This document shows positions 44,471-54,385 of a stretch of 64,000 nucleotides of DNA, in pieces. Position numbers and translations under genes: made by a program. This DNA is from JAAYCB01 sp012744395. GTDB lineage: Bacteria > Planctomycetota > Planctomycetia > Pirellulales > Thermoguttaceae. Under the pieces are notes generated by a model. That model saw nothing but the letters and a program-made list of their open reading frames with translations. It searched no databases and was not told the origin of the DNA. Location: positions 4,607-68,606 of the forward strand of contig JAQVNJ010000015.1 in assembly GCA_028703175.1 (NCBI GenBank), read 5' to 3'. How positions within the stretch are numbered: the stretch's first letter is position 1; each line of letters starts with the position of its first letter.

Positions 44471-45013
44471 CAGGCATCAGCGGCAGCCGGTTGGCGGTCA
44501 TCCGCCACGCAGCCTTCCTTCCCAGGCTCCAGCCTCCTGGTTCCCAAGCTCCAGCTTGGGGCCCCCCTCCCTCCCGTTCGAAGATCAGGTCAATCGCAAG
44601 AGCTGAAGTCGCTAGCGCCGGCCCGCGACCAGTCAGTCATTCGCCCTTCAGCCCGCCGCTTAAGGCCATTTCCTTTGCATCGCAGGCAAGAAGCCTATAG
44701 ACTGGCAGATGGCGACCGTCTCCTCCCATTGCCATGCGGATCATTGGGGGGGTGCATTTTGCCACTGAAGTGCGGCAACCCAACCCGTCCGGTCTGCCAA
44801 CAACTCGCGGTCGCCCGCGATTGGCGGCCGAATCTGCCGGTGAAAGCAGCGATTTCACGGTCCGACCCCATGAGTGGGTAGTGTCTTTGCGAATTGAGCG
44901 GGTTTAGAATTGGGGAGGTGAGGTATTGTTGCCCGGGGCTGTCCCCGCCAGGCTGCGGCCGGGCAAGGGGAGGGGGGCCACAGCTGGTCAGCCGCAATCA
45001 GGAGGTTCATCCG
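44471..45013. other. Intergenic region with one dispersed palindrome
   Basis: No gene is supported. A complete palindrome lies at 44539-44562 (TTCCCAAGCTCCAGCTTGGG), preceded by a partial copy at 44521. The strong ribosome site AGGAGG for the next gene ends the gap. A TAGAAT at 44905-44910 could be a -10 element, but no good -35 was seen. Confidence 0.6.
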
Positions 45014-47770
45014 ATGCGCCGACTCATGCTCGTGTTGGCCGCCACCTTGCTGGCAGCCCGGTGCATGGCCGCCGAGACGCCCCAAGGCGTTCCCTGGACT
45101 GTCACCAAGGTCGCGACCAGCGACACCCACCAACATGCCAAACCGCGGACTGGAGACTCGCCCGGCCCGCAGAAATACCTGCACCTGGACCTGTCGTTTG
45201 ATTCCACGATCGTGGAGCACCGCGTCGACAAGTTCCGGATTGTCGACGGCCAGGGGAAGAGGATCGGCGAGATTTTTGGCGAGACGCAGCCGGGCAATTC
45301 CCAGTCGACGCTCGTTTTCGAGCGCGACGTTCCCTGGTCGAGCCTGGACGGGCTTTACCTGGATGGACTCGGCCGGCGCGTGCCGCTGTTTTCCTCCAAG
45401 CCAGCCGTCCCTCCTCCTGCCCCGAGCGTTCGCCAGACCGCTCCGCTGCCAACGGAAGTGGTCCGCCCAACGATCATCGAACGGCCTGGCACCGTCCACG
45501 TGCCGCCGGCGGCGGACCAGATCGTTGACAGGGAGCCCCTGCCCGGCCAGGCAATTGTTCGCGAGCAACCCCCGCCGGTCGTGGTTCATCGCGGCCGCAG
45601 CGCCGTCGTCCACGTTGACGGCGAGGGCAGCCGAATGCATCTCGGCGGTGGAGGCGGTGGCAAGGCGGGCGGTGGCGCGGGATTGGCCAGCGGTGGCGGC
45701 GGGGGTCATGCAATCGCGGGCGGCGGACGTGGCGGAAGCGGCGCCGCGTGCCCCTATGGCGAAGCTTGTCCGATCTGCGGTACCGGCATGGACGAAGGAA
45801 CCGAAGGTCTTGATCCCTGGGTCTTCGACGCCTTCGGCCGCGGGCGCTACGACGATCTGTTGGCGAGGATCGAGAAATCGGCCACCGGGGTGGACCTCCG
45901 CGCGCCAAGGACTGGTTCCACGACGGGCGCCGGTCCAGGGCGCGATGCGGGCGCGCCGAGCGCTGCCGGCGCCCAGCGCGGACCGGTCGGTGGAAGGGCA
46001 ACAGGCGCGGGGCTTGGCGAGGGCGACGGACTGGGAATCGCCCCCAGCGCTGGCGCCCTGCCGGGCATGGCAGCCGGCGGCAGCGGCGCAGCGCCCCGTC
46101 TGCCCGGCATGGGGCCCGCCGCGCCGGGATCAGCGGCGGGCGGCGCGGTGACCGCGGCCGCGACGGCAAGCAGTCCGCAGGCTCCCGGCGATGCTCCCGG
46201 CGATGCCCTAGACGCATCGGGCAGCGGCGACGGCGCTAGTTCGCCCGCTCCATCGCCGGCCGGTGAAGACGCCGCGCAGAACGCCGGGTGGCCGCGCGGC
46301 TCCAGCGAGGATGCCAGTGCGGGGCCGGACGACGGCCTGGGGCCCGGTCCCGAAGACGGCTACGGCCCTGGGCCCGAAGAGGGTTCCTCCGCTCCCGGGC
46401 AAACCGGACAAGGCGGGCCAGGCTCGGGCCCCGGCGCCCCGGGGCCCGGCTCCGGCGCCCCGGGTCCGGGGCAGATGGCGCCGCCGGCTGAAACCGCGCC
46501 CGCCGAGGCGGCGCCAAATCAGCCGCCAAGTGGCAAGCAGTACCCAAGGAACCTTGATCATCCCACGAGCGCCAGCGGCGGCGGGCCGGGCGGCGGCGGA
46601 CCGGGCGGCGGCGGACCGGACAACGTGATTGGGCCCCGTTATCAGAACCTTGCCGACGGCCCTCGCGTTCGCGTCCACGACATCGGCCCGGAGTGGCTCC
46701 GCAATCTGCCGGAAAGGACCGGCCCGGTGATCGACTTCTACCGGCCGGTCGTCCCCTATTTCGATCCGCGATTCCGCTTCGCTCCGCGGATTGGACCGGC
46801 CGGTTACGGCGGTGGAGGCGGAGGCGGAGGCTACGGTCCTGGCGGAGGCTCCGGCGATCTGGCCCGGATCGGAGCACCGCTGAAGTTTGAGAAGCTGCCC
46901 GAATTGCTGCCGGAGATCGTCGTCTACGTCTCCGCTGGAAACGACGGTGAGAGAGCCGGCAAGATCTACCAGCTCGACGACGCCGGCCGCGTGCTGGGGA
47001 TCGTCAACCTGCCTTACCATGCGACCGGCCTCGCCTTGCACCGCCAGCACGGCCTGATCGCCGTCACACCCCGAGACGGCGGCAAGGTCTATCGCATCGA
47101 CGAGACGGGCGCGGTCTCCGTCGTACTCGAGAACAATAGCCGACTGCCCTATCCGGTCGATGTCGGGGTTGGCGGCGACTCGGATACGATCGTCGTGGCC
47201 GACAGCATGGCCGACGTGCTCGCGGCAACGTCGATCGAGGGAACCGAGCCGATCGTCTACCGCCGATTCGAGAACGTAAAGTACGAACAGCAAGACATGT
47301 CGGTCGCCGTCACCCGCGACAAGCACGTGATCTATGGCACGGACGCTGAAGAGGGGATTTACCGCTTCGGCGGCGATGACTATACGGCCTTCCGGGGCCC
47401 CATCCTGCCGGGCCGCGGCGGCGTGGCCGCCGATCCGGCGACGCTCCGCTGGGCGGCCACCCAGAGCCCGAACTTGATCCATCTCTACGAGGGCGAACTA
47501 CACTTGAAGACGTTCAAGCTCTCCGCCGGCAGAAGCATCTACCGCCAGGGGTTGCTCTCGTTCGCCCCCTCCGGTGCGATCGTCGTCGCCACGCGCCCAA
47601 GCGACGAGGTGGACACGGGAGTCTGGCTGATGGCCTATGAAACCGCCGAGGGCAAGGAGGGTCAGATTCTCAGCCTCTTCCCCTGGGACAAGGAGCGGAT
47701 GCTCGACCTGGTCGTCGGCCCGCGAATGCTCTGGGATCGCCATTCCCCTTCACCCAAGAGCCGGTATTGA
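45014..47770 (+). CDS. Large secreted Gly/Pro/Ala-rich protein with C-terminal propeller-like domain
   Basis: The 918-residue product starts at 45014 after AGGAGG, with a signal peptide. Residues 25-120 form a beta-rich domain (TQPGNSQSTLVFERDVPWSS). Residues 210-600 are low complexity, with poly-Gly runs, Gly-Pro-Glu repeats (GPEDGYGPGPEEG) and a CPYGEACPICG cysteine pair. Residues 640-910 look like an NHL/SMP-type beta-propeller (KIYQLDDAGRVLGIVNLPYH, GKVYRIDETGAVS). It may be a wall- or surface-associated protein. It is co-transcribed with the next gene (21-bp gap). No specific function is recognised. Confidence 0.72.
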   Translation: MRRLMLVLAATLLAARCMAAETPQGVPWTVTKVATSDTHQHAKPRTGDSPGPQKYLHLDLSFDSTIVEHRVDKFRIVDGQGKRIGEIFGETQPGNSQSTLVFERDVPWSSLDGLYLDGLGRRVPLFSSKPAVPPPAPSVRQTAPLPTEVVRPTIIERPGTVHVPPAADQIVDREPLPGQAIVREQPPPVVVHRGRSAVVHVDGEGSRMHLGGGGGGKAGGGAGLASGGGGGHAIAGGGRGGSGAACPYGEACPICGTGMDEGTEGLDPWVFDAFGRGRYDDLLARIEKSATGVDLRAPRTGSTTGAGPGRDAGAPSAAGAQRGPVGGRATGAGLGEGDGLGIAPSAGALPGMAAGGSGAAPRLPGMGPAAPGSAAGGAVTAAATASSPQAPGDAPGDALDASGSGDGASSPAPSPAGEDAAQNAGWPRGSSEDASAGPDDGLGPGPEDGYGPGPEEGSSAPGQTGQGGPGSGPGAPGPGSGAPGPGQMAPPAETAPAEAAPNQPPSGKQYPRNLDHPTSASGGGPGGGGPGGGGPDNVIGPRYQNLADGPRVRVHDIGPEWLRNLPERTGPVIDFYRPVVPYFDPRFRFAPRIGPAGYGGGGGGGGYGPGGGSGDLARIGAPLKFEKLPELLPEIVVYVSAGNDGERAGKIYQLDDAGRVLGIVNLPYHATGLALHRQHGLIAVTPRDGGKVYRIDETGAVSVVLENNSRLPYPVDVGVGGDSDTIVVADSMADVLAATSIEGTEPIVYRRFENVKYEQQDMSVAVTRDKHVIYGTDAEEGIYRFGGDDYTAFRGPILPGRGGVAADPATLRWAATQSPNLIHLYEGELHLKTFKLSAGRSIYRQGLLSFAPSGAIVVATRPSDEVDTGVWLMAYETAEGKEGQILSLFPWDKERMLDLVVGPRMLWDRHSPSPKSRY

Positions 47771-47791
47771 CGAGAAGAAATCGAGGACCCC

Positions 47792-48484
47792 ATGAGCATG
47801 TCGCGTTTTCGCTTCTGCGCACTACTCGCCGCCGTGACGTTCGCCGCCGCGACGGCCCGCGGGCAGGCCGTCCAGCTTCCCACCTATTCCTACTTCGGGA
47901 CCGGCACCGTCGTTTCCGTTCCCGATCGGGGGAGCGTTTACACCGCGGGCGTGAATCGCGCGGCCAGCAGCCGCAACGAATTCGGCACGCCCCTGCTCCC
48001 GTTCCGCAATCGCTCGATCGGCTCCGAGCGGAGCGCTGCGAGTGTCTGGACGTCGGTCTACATCCATGATTTCGAGGCGATGGATGAATATCTCTTGAGC
48101 CAGGCCCGCAGCGTCTCCACCTCCGCTCTCGTGTCGCCAGCCGCTCGTTCCTCTGCGACGGCGCTGGCGGGCCGCCAACCCGCGCCGCCCGCGGGCATCG
48201 CCCCGCGCCAGGCCTGGCAGGCACGCCAGGCGCCGCGGCCGGCCTCCGGTCCCCTCGCCAAGAGCGTGGATCAACTCCGCTCCGAGCGGGCGGGCGAGCG
48301 GCAGGCGCGAATCGCCGAAGCGCAGAGTCTTTTCGAACGTGGAAGGATTGCCGAGCAGTCGGGCAAGGCCAACGTTGCCCGCATCTACTACGAGCAGGCC
48401 GCGCGCCGCGCCGAGGGGCCGTTCAAGCAGCGGATCCTGGCCCAACTCGCCTTGCTCACCGCCGCGCCGGTCGCTCAGCGATAG
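47792..48484 (+). CDS. Secreted protein of unknown function
   Basis: The 230-residue product has a signal peptide (FRFCALLAAVTFAAATARG). The mature region has no known domain. The C-terminal 60 residues (ARIAEAQSLFERGRIAEQSG, then YYEQAARRAEG) look like one TPR-type helical pair. GAGGA precedes the ATG. It follows the Gly-rich propeller protein by 21 bp, so the two may act together at the cell surface. Confidence 0.65.
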   Translation: MSMSRFRFCALLAAVTFAAATARGQAVQLPTYSYFGTGTVVSVPDRGSVYTAGVNRAASSRNEFGTPLLPFRNRSIGSERSAASVWTSVYIHDFEAMDEYLLSQARSVSTSALVSPAARSSATALAGRQPAPPAGIAPRQAWQARQAPRPASGPLAKSVDQLRSERAGERQARIAEAQSLFERGRIAEQSGKANVARIYYEQAARRAEGPFKQRILAQLALLTAAPVAQR

Positions 48485-48655
48485 CCCGAATGAGTTCGTA
48501 AACCAACTGGTTGGCGGTGGTCTCCGCGACTGCTACGATGAAGGTTTGCCCAAACCGCCGGACAGCTCGCGGAAATCCGCCTGCTCGCCAGTCGGCTGGT
48601 CTGGGCGCCACGCCTCGTGGGTATTCAAGGCGGATTCACCAAAACAAGGGTGGCG

Positions 48656-51508
48656 ATGAACTGCATCGGACATATCGAGTTGCGCGGCGTCGAAGTCCAC
48701 AATCTCCAGGCGATCGACCTGGACATTCCGCATCGCAAGCTCGTCGTGCTCTGCGGACTGAGCGGCAGCGGCAAGAGCAGCCTGGCACTGGACACCCTCT
48801 ACGCCGAAGGGCAGCGGCGATACATCGAGAGCTTCTCGGCCTACACCAGGCAGTTCCTCGAACGGCTGGAAAAGCCCGACGCCGACCGGATCGACGGGAT
48901 CCCTCCGGCGATCGCCGTGACCAGCAAGAACGGCAACCGTTCGAGCCGCTCGACGGTCGCGACGGCCACCGAGACGGCCGACTACTTGCGGCTGCTGTAT
49001 GCCAAGATCGGCGGCGTCTATTGCCAGCGCTGCGGCCGGCAGGTCCACCGTGATTCGCCCCAGAGCGTCGCGGCCAGGCTCGAAAGACTCGAGGCCGGCA
49101 GACGTTTCATGATCACCTTTCCTCTCAGCCGGCGGGACGACGACCGCGAAAGCCGATGGGCCTCGCTCCGGGAGGAAGGCTTCATCCGTGTCGTCTGCGC
49201 CGGAAAGGTCATCCACCTCGGCGAGACCCTCGATCTTGCGCAAGACGTTTGCGGGCCGGCCGAGGCGGTGGTCGATCGGCTCGCCGGCGGCAGCGACGCA
49301 GCGCGGATCCAGGATTCGCTCGAAACGGCGTTTGCCCACGGCGCGGGCCGCTGTTCGCTGCTCGTCGAGGCGGCCGACGGCGAGGTTGGAGAGAGCGAGC
49401 CTGGCGGGCGGTGGGAGACCATCGACGGCAGGGCCTGGCGGCGGATTGCGTTCAGCACGCAGTTCGCCTGCGATGACTGCCAGATCGACTACCCGGCTCC
49501 CGAGCCGCGGCTCTACAGCTTCAACAGCCCGTTGGGCGCCTGCCCGCAGTGTGAAGGCTTCGGCAATGTGATCGACATCGACATGGAATTGATCGTCCCG
49601 GACCCGAACAAGTCGATCGCCGAAGGAGCGATTGCCCCGTGGAACAGCCCCGCCTATCAACATGAGCAGGAGGAGTTGATCGCCCTGGCGCCGGATTACG
49701 GTCTTCCCGTCGACGTGCCGTTTTCCCAATTGGAGCCGCGCCATCTGGCGCTGATTGCGGAGGGAGTGCCGGAGAGGCAGTTTGGCGGGCTGAAGGGCTT
49801 TTTCGCCTGGCTGGAGCGCCGCAAATACAAGATGCATATCCGCGTCTTTCTCAGCCGCTGGCGGAGCTACCGGCCATGTCCAACCTGCGCCGGCTCCCGA
49901 TTGCGGCCCGAGGCGCTGGCGACGCGGATCGGGGGGAAGAATATCGCCGAAGTCTCGGCGATGAAAGTCTGCGACGCGGCGCGGTTCTTCCGCGATCTGG
50001 AGCTGACCGACTGGCAGCGGCAGGTCGGCCGGATGATGCTCGAACAGGTCCGCGCGCGGCTCGGATTCCTCGAGGCCGTCGGCCTGCACTATCTGACGCT
50101 CGACCGCACCCTGCGGACCTTGAGCGGCGGAGAACTCCGCAGAGTCGCCCTCACCTCCGCGCTCGGATCGAGCCTGGTCAACATGCTCTACGTGCTCGAT
50201 GAACCTTCGATCGGGCTCCACCCGCGCGACATCCACCAACTGCTTGGCGCGATCACCGGCCTCCGCGACCGCGGAAACACCGTGGTCGTGGTGGAGCACG
50301 AAGAGGCGATCATCCGCGCTGCCGACCAGGTGATCGAGATCGGACCCGGCGCCGGCGAGCGGGGCGGGAGGATCGTCTTCCAGGGCACCCCGGAAGAAAT
50401 GGAAAACTCGCCCGACAGCCTCACCGGCGACTACCTGGCCGGGCGCCGCGGCGTGGCGGTCGGCAGCCGGCGGCGACTGCCGGACCACGGCTGGATCCGC
50501 CTGGCCGGAGCGCGGGGCAACAACCTGCGAAATATCACCGTCGAGTTTCCCCTTGGGGTGCTTTGCCTGGTGACCGGGGTGAGTGGGTCGGGCAAGAGCA
50601 CGCTCGTCCAGGGGACCCTCTATCCGGCCCTCTGCCGCCGTCTGCGAAAAGACGCCGCCAAACCCTATCCCTACGACGACATTTTCGGCGACGGCCAGAT
50701 CGATGAAGTGGTGATGGTCGACCAGAGCCCGATCGGGCGCTCGCCGCGCTCCAACCCGGTCACCTACCTGAAGGCCTTCGACGAGATCCGCGCGGTGTTT
50801 GCCGAGACGGTCGAATCCAAGACCCGCGGCTACACGGCAAGCCATTTCAGCTTCAACGTCGATGGCGGCCGCTGCGAGGCGTGCCAGGGCGACGGCTACA
50901 CCGAAATCGACATGCAGTTCCTCGCCGATGTCTACATGCGGTGCAGCCAGTGCGGCGGAACCCGCTACCGCGACGAGATCCTCGAGGTCACCTACCGCGG
51001 CCGCAACATCGCCGAGGTCCTCGACATGACCGTCCGCGAGGCGTTCACCTTCTTCCGCGGCAGGGCCAAGGTCCAGGCCCGGCTCAAACGGCTCATCGAC
51101 GTCGGCCTCGACTACATCCGGCTGGGCCAGCCGGCGGGGACGCTCTCCGGCGGAGAGGCTCAGCGGCTGAAGCTCGCCGGCTACATGTCCAACGCCCGGC
51201 GCGGCCGCTGCCTGTTCCTGCTCGACGAGCCGACGACCGGCCTGCACTACTCCGACATCGTCCAACTGCTCGATTGTTTCGACGCCCTGCTCGCCGTCGG
51301 CCATTCGCTCGTTGTCGTCGAACACAATTTGCAGATGATCCGCGCGGCCGATTACATCATCGACTTGGGGCCCGGCGCCGCGGAGGACGGCGGGCGGATC
51401 GTCGAGAAAGGGACCCCCGAAATGATCGCCCACAACGAGCAGTCCATTACCGGCGGCTTTCTCCGCGGGCTGGTCGACGCCAAGCCGCTCGAGCCGAAAA
51501 TCCCCTGA
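48656..51508 (+). CDS. uvrA: Excinuclease ABC subunit A
   Basis: This 950-residue tandem ABC ATPase binds DNA damage and loads UvrB in nucleotide-excision repair. It has Walker A GLSGSGKSS near residue 35 and GVSGSGKST in the second half. The zinc modules are CDDC...CPQC and CEACQGDG...CSQC. The second signature TLSGGEAQRLKLA is standard, whereas the first reads TLSGGELRRVALT instead of the usual EAQRIRLA. Length matches E. coli UvrA (940). The start at 48656 follows AAGGGTGG. Confidence 0.95.
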   Translation: MNCIGHIELRGVEVHNLQAIDLDIPHRKLVVLCGLSGSGKSSLALDTLYAEGQRRYIESFSAYTRQFLERLEKPDADRIDGIPPAIAVTSKNGNRSSRSTVATATETADYLRLLYAKIGGVYCQRCGRQVHRDSPQSVAARLERLEAGRRFMITFPLSRRDDDRESRWASLREEGFIRVVCAGKVIHLGETLDLAQDVCGPAEAVVDRLAGGSDAARIQDSLETAFAHGAGRCSLLVEAADGEVGESEPGGRWETIDGRAWRRIAFSTQFACDDCQIDYPAPEPRLYSFNSPLGACPQCEGFGNVIDIDMELIVPDPNKSIAEGAIAPWNSPAYQHEQEELIALAPDYGLPVDVPFSQLEPRHLALIAEGVPERQFGGLKGFFAWLERRKYKMHIRVFLSRWRSYRPCPTCAGSRLRPEALATRIGGKNIAEVSAMKVCDAARFFRDLELTDWQRQVGRMMLEQVRARLGFLEAVGLHYLTLDRTLRTLSGGELRRVALTSALGSSLVNMLYVLDEPSIGLHPRDIHQLLGAITGLRDRGNTVVVVEHEEAIIRAADQVIEIGPGAGERGGRIVFQGTPEEMENSPDSLTGDYLAGRRGVAVGSRRRLPDHGWIRLAGARGNNLRNITVEFPLGVLCLVTGVSGSGKSTLVQGTLYPALCRRLRKDAAKPYPYDDIFGDGQIDEVVMVDQSPIGRSPRSNPVTYLKAFDEIRAVFAETVESKTRGYTASHFSFNVDGGRCEACQGDGYTEIDMQFLADVYMRCSQCGGTRYRDEILEVTYRGRNIAEVLDMTVREAFTFFRGRAKVQARLKRLIDVGLDYIRLGQPAGTLSGGEAQRLKLAGYMSNARRGRCLFLLDEPTTGLHYSDIVQLLDCFDALLAVGHSLVVVEHNLQMIRAADYIIDLGPGAAEDGGRIVEKGTPEMIAHNEQSITGGFLRGLVDAKPLEPKIP

Positions 51509-51598
51509 CTGGCCCCGCGCCGCCCGGCGGACACGGGGCGGCCCGGCCGGCCGCAGCGCCCCGACGCACCATCGCATCCCGACTGCCGCAAATCGACC

Positions 51599-52639
51599 AT
51601 GCCCGATTCTGCCCCCAACCTCGACCGTTACGTTCGCCAGATGCGATACCCTCCCTTGGGCGAAGCCGGGCAGCGCAAGCTGGCCGCCAGCCGGGTGCTG
51701 GTCTGCGGATGCGGAGCGCTGGGGAGCGTGCTGTCCGAAACGCTCGTCCGCGCCGGCGTGGGGCACGTGCGAATTGTCGACCGCGATTTTCTCGAAACGA
51801 GCAATCTTCAGCGGCAGGTTCTGTTCGACGAAGACGACGTCGCCCGGCAGCTCCCCAAGACGATCGCGGCGGCCGAGAAGCTGCGGCGGATCAACTCGCA
51901 GGTCGAAATCGATCCGGTCGTGGCCGACGTCGATTCCACGAACATCGAAGAATTTGCCCGCGGCGCCGAGATGATCGTCGACGGAACGGACAATTTCCAG
52001 ACCCGATTCCTGATCAACGACTATGCGGTCAAGTTCGGCGTTCCGTGGGTCTACGGCGGCTGCCTCGGAGCGGAAGGGCAGACGATGACGATCCTGCCCG
52101 GCCAGACCGCCTGCCTCCGCTGCCTAATCGAAAAGTGCCCCCCGCCGGGATCGACGCCCACCTGCGACACCGCCGGGATTCTCGCGCCAGTCGTCAGCGT
52201 GATCGCTTCGCTCGAGGCGATCGAGGCAATCAAGGTGCTCAGCGGAAACCGGCAGGCCGTCTCGCGGACGCTCAACGTGGTCGAACTCTGGGACAACTGC
52301 CTCCGCCAGGTCGATGTCAGCGCGCTCCGCGAGCAGGTACAGTGCCCGGCCTGCAAACTCGGCCAGTTTCCCTGGCTCGACGGCAGGGAGGGGAGCCGCA
52401 CGGCCGTCCTCTGCGGCCGCAACGCCGTCCAGTTGGCCCACAGCGGCGCGGCCGCCGACCTGGGCGACCTGGCGCGGCGACTGGAACGTGTCGGACGCGT
52501 CGACCGCAACCCGTTTCTCCTGCGGCTCCGTGTCGAACAGTTTGAAATCACGGTCTTTGCCGACGGCCGGGCGATCGTCGGCGGCACCGACGAGGTTGCC
52601 GTGGCCAAGACAGTTTATTCGAAATACATCGGCAGCTAA
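51599..52639 (+). CDS. ThiF/MoeB/HesA-family adenylyltransferase (E1-like)
   Basis: The 346-residue product has the E1 nucleotide site VLVCGCGALGSVLSETLVRAG, the RQVLFDEDDVA adenylation motif and the catalytic-Cys region PTCDTAGILAPV. CLRC and CPAC provide four cysteines for a structural zinc. Members adenylate the C-terminal glycine of a ubiquitin-like sulfur carrier (ThiS, MoaD) for thiamin or molybdopterin synthesis. No carrier protein is nearby, so the partner is unknown. A C-terminal extension of about 80 residues follows the usual domain. Confidence 0.9.
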   Translation: MPDSAPNLDRYVRQMRYPPLGEAGQRKLAASRVLVCGCGALGSVLSETLVRAGVGHVRIVDRDFLETSNLQRQVLFDEDDVARQLPKTIAAAEKLRRINSQVEIDPVVADVDSTNIEEFARGAEMIVDGTDNFQTRFLINDYAVKFGVPWVYGGCLGAEGQTMTILPGQTACLRCLIEKCPPPGSTPTCDTAGILAPVVSVIASLEAIEAIKVLSGNRQAVSRTLNVVELWDNCLRQVDVSALREQVQCPACKLGQFPWLDGREGSRTAVLCGRNAVQLAHSGAAADLGDLARRLERVGRVDRNPFLLRLRVEQFEITVFADGRAIVGGTDEVAVAKTVYSKYIGS

Positions 52640-52651
52640 CGAGAACGTCCC

Positions 52652-53911
52652 ATGCACGCGGAAGTCATTGCGATCGGCGACGAAATCACCTCCGGGCAAC
52701 TCCTCGACACCAACACGCAGTGGCTCAGCGAGCGCTTGGAGGAGCTGGGCATCCGCGTACTCTACCATACCGCGGCCGGCGACGAGCTCGACGCAATCGC
52801 CGGCGTCTTTCGCCTTGCCATCGAGCGGGCGGACGTGATCGTCGCCACCGGCGGCCTGGGGCCGACGGCCGATGACCTGACCCGGGAAGCGATCGCCGCC
52901 GCGGCCGGACGGCGGCTGGTCATCGATCCGCAGGCGCTCCAGCACGTTCGCGCGATCTTCCAGCGCCGCAATCGCCCCATGCCGGCGAAAAATGAAGTCC
53001 AGGCGCTGCTCCCCGAAGGCGCGCGGGTCATCGACAATCCCAACGGTACCGCGCCCGGCATCGCGATCACGATTCCGCGCGGCGCTGCCGAGTGCCATCT
53101 ATTTTCCCTGCCGGGCGTGCCCGCGGAGATGCGGGAAATGTGGTTCGGCTCCGTCGCGGGCCAACTCCGCTCGGCCGGCGCGGGGCGCCGCACCGTCCGC
53201 CATCGCAAAATCAGGTGCTTCGGCGCGGGCGAGAGCCAAATCGAAACGATGCTCCCCGACCTGGTCCGCCGCGGCCGCGTTCCCCGCGTGGGAATCAACG
53301 CCAGCAAGTCGACGATCGTGCTGCGAATCACGGCCGAGGCGGCCAGCGCTGAAGAATGCCGCGCGGCGATCGAGCCGACCGCGGAAACGATCCGCCAATC
53401 CCTCGGCAGCCTGGTTTTCGGCGAAGGGGATGATGAATTGCAGAACGCCGTCGGCCGGTTGCTCAGCCAGCAGCAGAGAACGCTGGCCACCGCCGAATGG
53501 GGCACGGGCGGGACAATCGCCCAGTGGCTGTCCGAAGCGCCCGAGGCCGCCGAGCACTACCTCGGCGGCGTGGTTCTCTCAAGCGGTCGCGCGGCGGCTG
53601 CCATGTTGGGATTGCCCGACAAGGCCGCTTCCGACAACTCGCCAGCCAGCGAGCCGGCGGCCGCGGCACTTGCGACGGCCTGCCGCGAGCGATTCGGCGC
53701 GGACTACGGCCTGGCGATTGGACCGTTCCCGCCGTTCGACCCCGGCGCCGCAGCACCCAACGCCTTCTGGATCGCCCTGGCCGGTCCGCAAAGCGTCGCC
53801 ACCCGGTCGCACGCTTACGCGGCCCATCCGGCGATTCTAAACGTCTATTGTGCGAAACTCGCCTTGAACTTCGTGCGGCTTGAGTTGCAGGCAGGAGGCG
53901 CCCGCCGCTGA
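52652..53911 (+). CDS. cinA: CinA-family protein with altered amidase motif
   Basis: The 419-residue product has the N-terminal MoCF/COG1058 domain (AEVIAIGDEITSGQLLDTNTQ, VIVATGGLGPTADDLT), associated with ADP-ribose or NMN-type pyrophosphatase activity. A C-terminal CinA domain begins near residue 278. The family's ESCTGG motif, which holds the catalytic serine of nicotinamide-nucleotide amidase, reads EWGTGG here, so the deamidase function is probably lost. It starts 12 bp after the E1-like gene and shares its direction. Confidence 0.88.
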   Translation: MHAEVIAIGDEITSGQLLDTNTQWLSERLEELGIRVLYHTAAGDELDAIAGVFRLAIERADVIVATGGLGPTADDLTREAIAAAAGRRLVIDPQALQHVRAIFQRRNRPMPAKNEVQALLPEGARVIDNPNGTAPGIAITIPRGAAECHLFSLPGVPAEMREMWFGSVAGQLRSAGAGRRTVRHRKIRCFGAGESQIETMLPDLVRRGRVPRVGINASKSTIVLRITAEAASAEECRAAIEPTAETIRQSLGSLVFGEGDDELQNAVGRLLSQQQRTLATAEWGTGGTIAQWLSEAPEAAEHYLGGVVLSSGRAAAAMLGLPDKAASDNSPASEPAAAALATACRERFGADYGLAIGPFPPFDPGAAAPNAFWIALAGPQSVATRSHAYAAHPAILNVYCAKLALNFVRLELQAGGARR

Positions 53912-54026
53912 TCCATCCGCCGGTTCTAAACGGGCGCAAGCCGGCGCCATCTGCCGAGGATCAACAGGATCACTGCCGTTCAGCCCACCGCGCGCTGGTC
54001 CTCCCCCCCGCCGGGAAAATGCAGCC

Positions 54027-54240
54027 AAGAGGTGCCACCCACAAAACAAGAGGTGCCACCCAGAAACTCGCGAGAAGACGGCGAGCCTTTCGGCCCTGTC
54101 AGTGCCCGCTCGGATTCCTATGGATGGCACTTGATGCTCATGAGGCGCCATGGCCTTTGTGGGTGGCCCCTATTGCAGCTATTTGTGGGTGGCACCTTTG
54201 CCTCCTATTGCAGCTATTTGTGGGTGGCACCTTTGCCTCC
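54027..54240. repeat. GGTGCCACCCA repeat cluster in two opposed orientations
   Basis: Two direct 21-bp units beginning AAGAGGTGCCACCCA lie at 54027-54068. A perfect 35-bp unit beginning TATTGCAGCTATTTGTGGGT is repeated at 54171-54205 and 54206-54240. The latter carries the reverse complement of the first motif (TGGGTGGCACC), with a degenerate extra copy just before it. The RNA could fold into a large hairpin. The rest of the 53912-54807 gap has a promoter-like site but no supported gene. Confidence 0.85.
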
Positions 54241-54356
54241 TCTTTGCTGCCGCTCATTACAAGATGTTCGCCGTGACCGGACCACACAGCGTTTATGGAG
54301 TGATTTTTTCGGAAGACCTTGGAATTTCTTGGGGGAGGGGGAGGGGCAAAAAACGC

Positions 54357-54385
54357 TTGACACCCTTGTCTCAGAGTGCCACAAT
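54357..54385 (+). promoter_or_regulatory. Promoter-like sequence upstream of the octahaem cytochrome
   Basis: TTGACA (54357-54362) and CACAAT (54380-54385) have the ideal 17-bp spacing. The predicted start near 54392 would give a leader of about 415 nt before the cytochrome ATG at 54808, so it may serve a short unannotated transcript instead. Confidence 0.4.

Noticed and set aside
44675..44701. TTGCAT with TATAGA as a promoter
   Set aside because: The spacing is only 15 bp and no gene follows within a sensible distance.
51599..53911. E1-like protein plus CinA as a ubiquitin-like conjugation system
   Set aside because: No ubiquitin-like carrier, E2 or JAB peptidase gene is nearby, and the E1 has the ordinary ThiF/MoeB layout.
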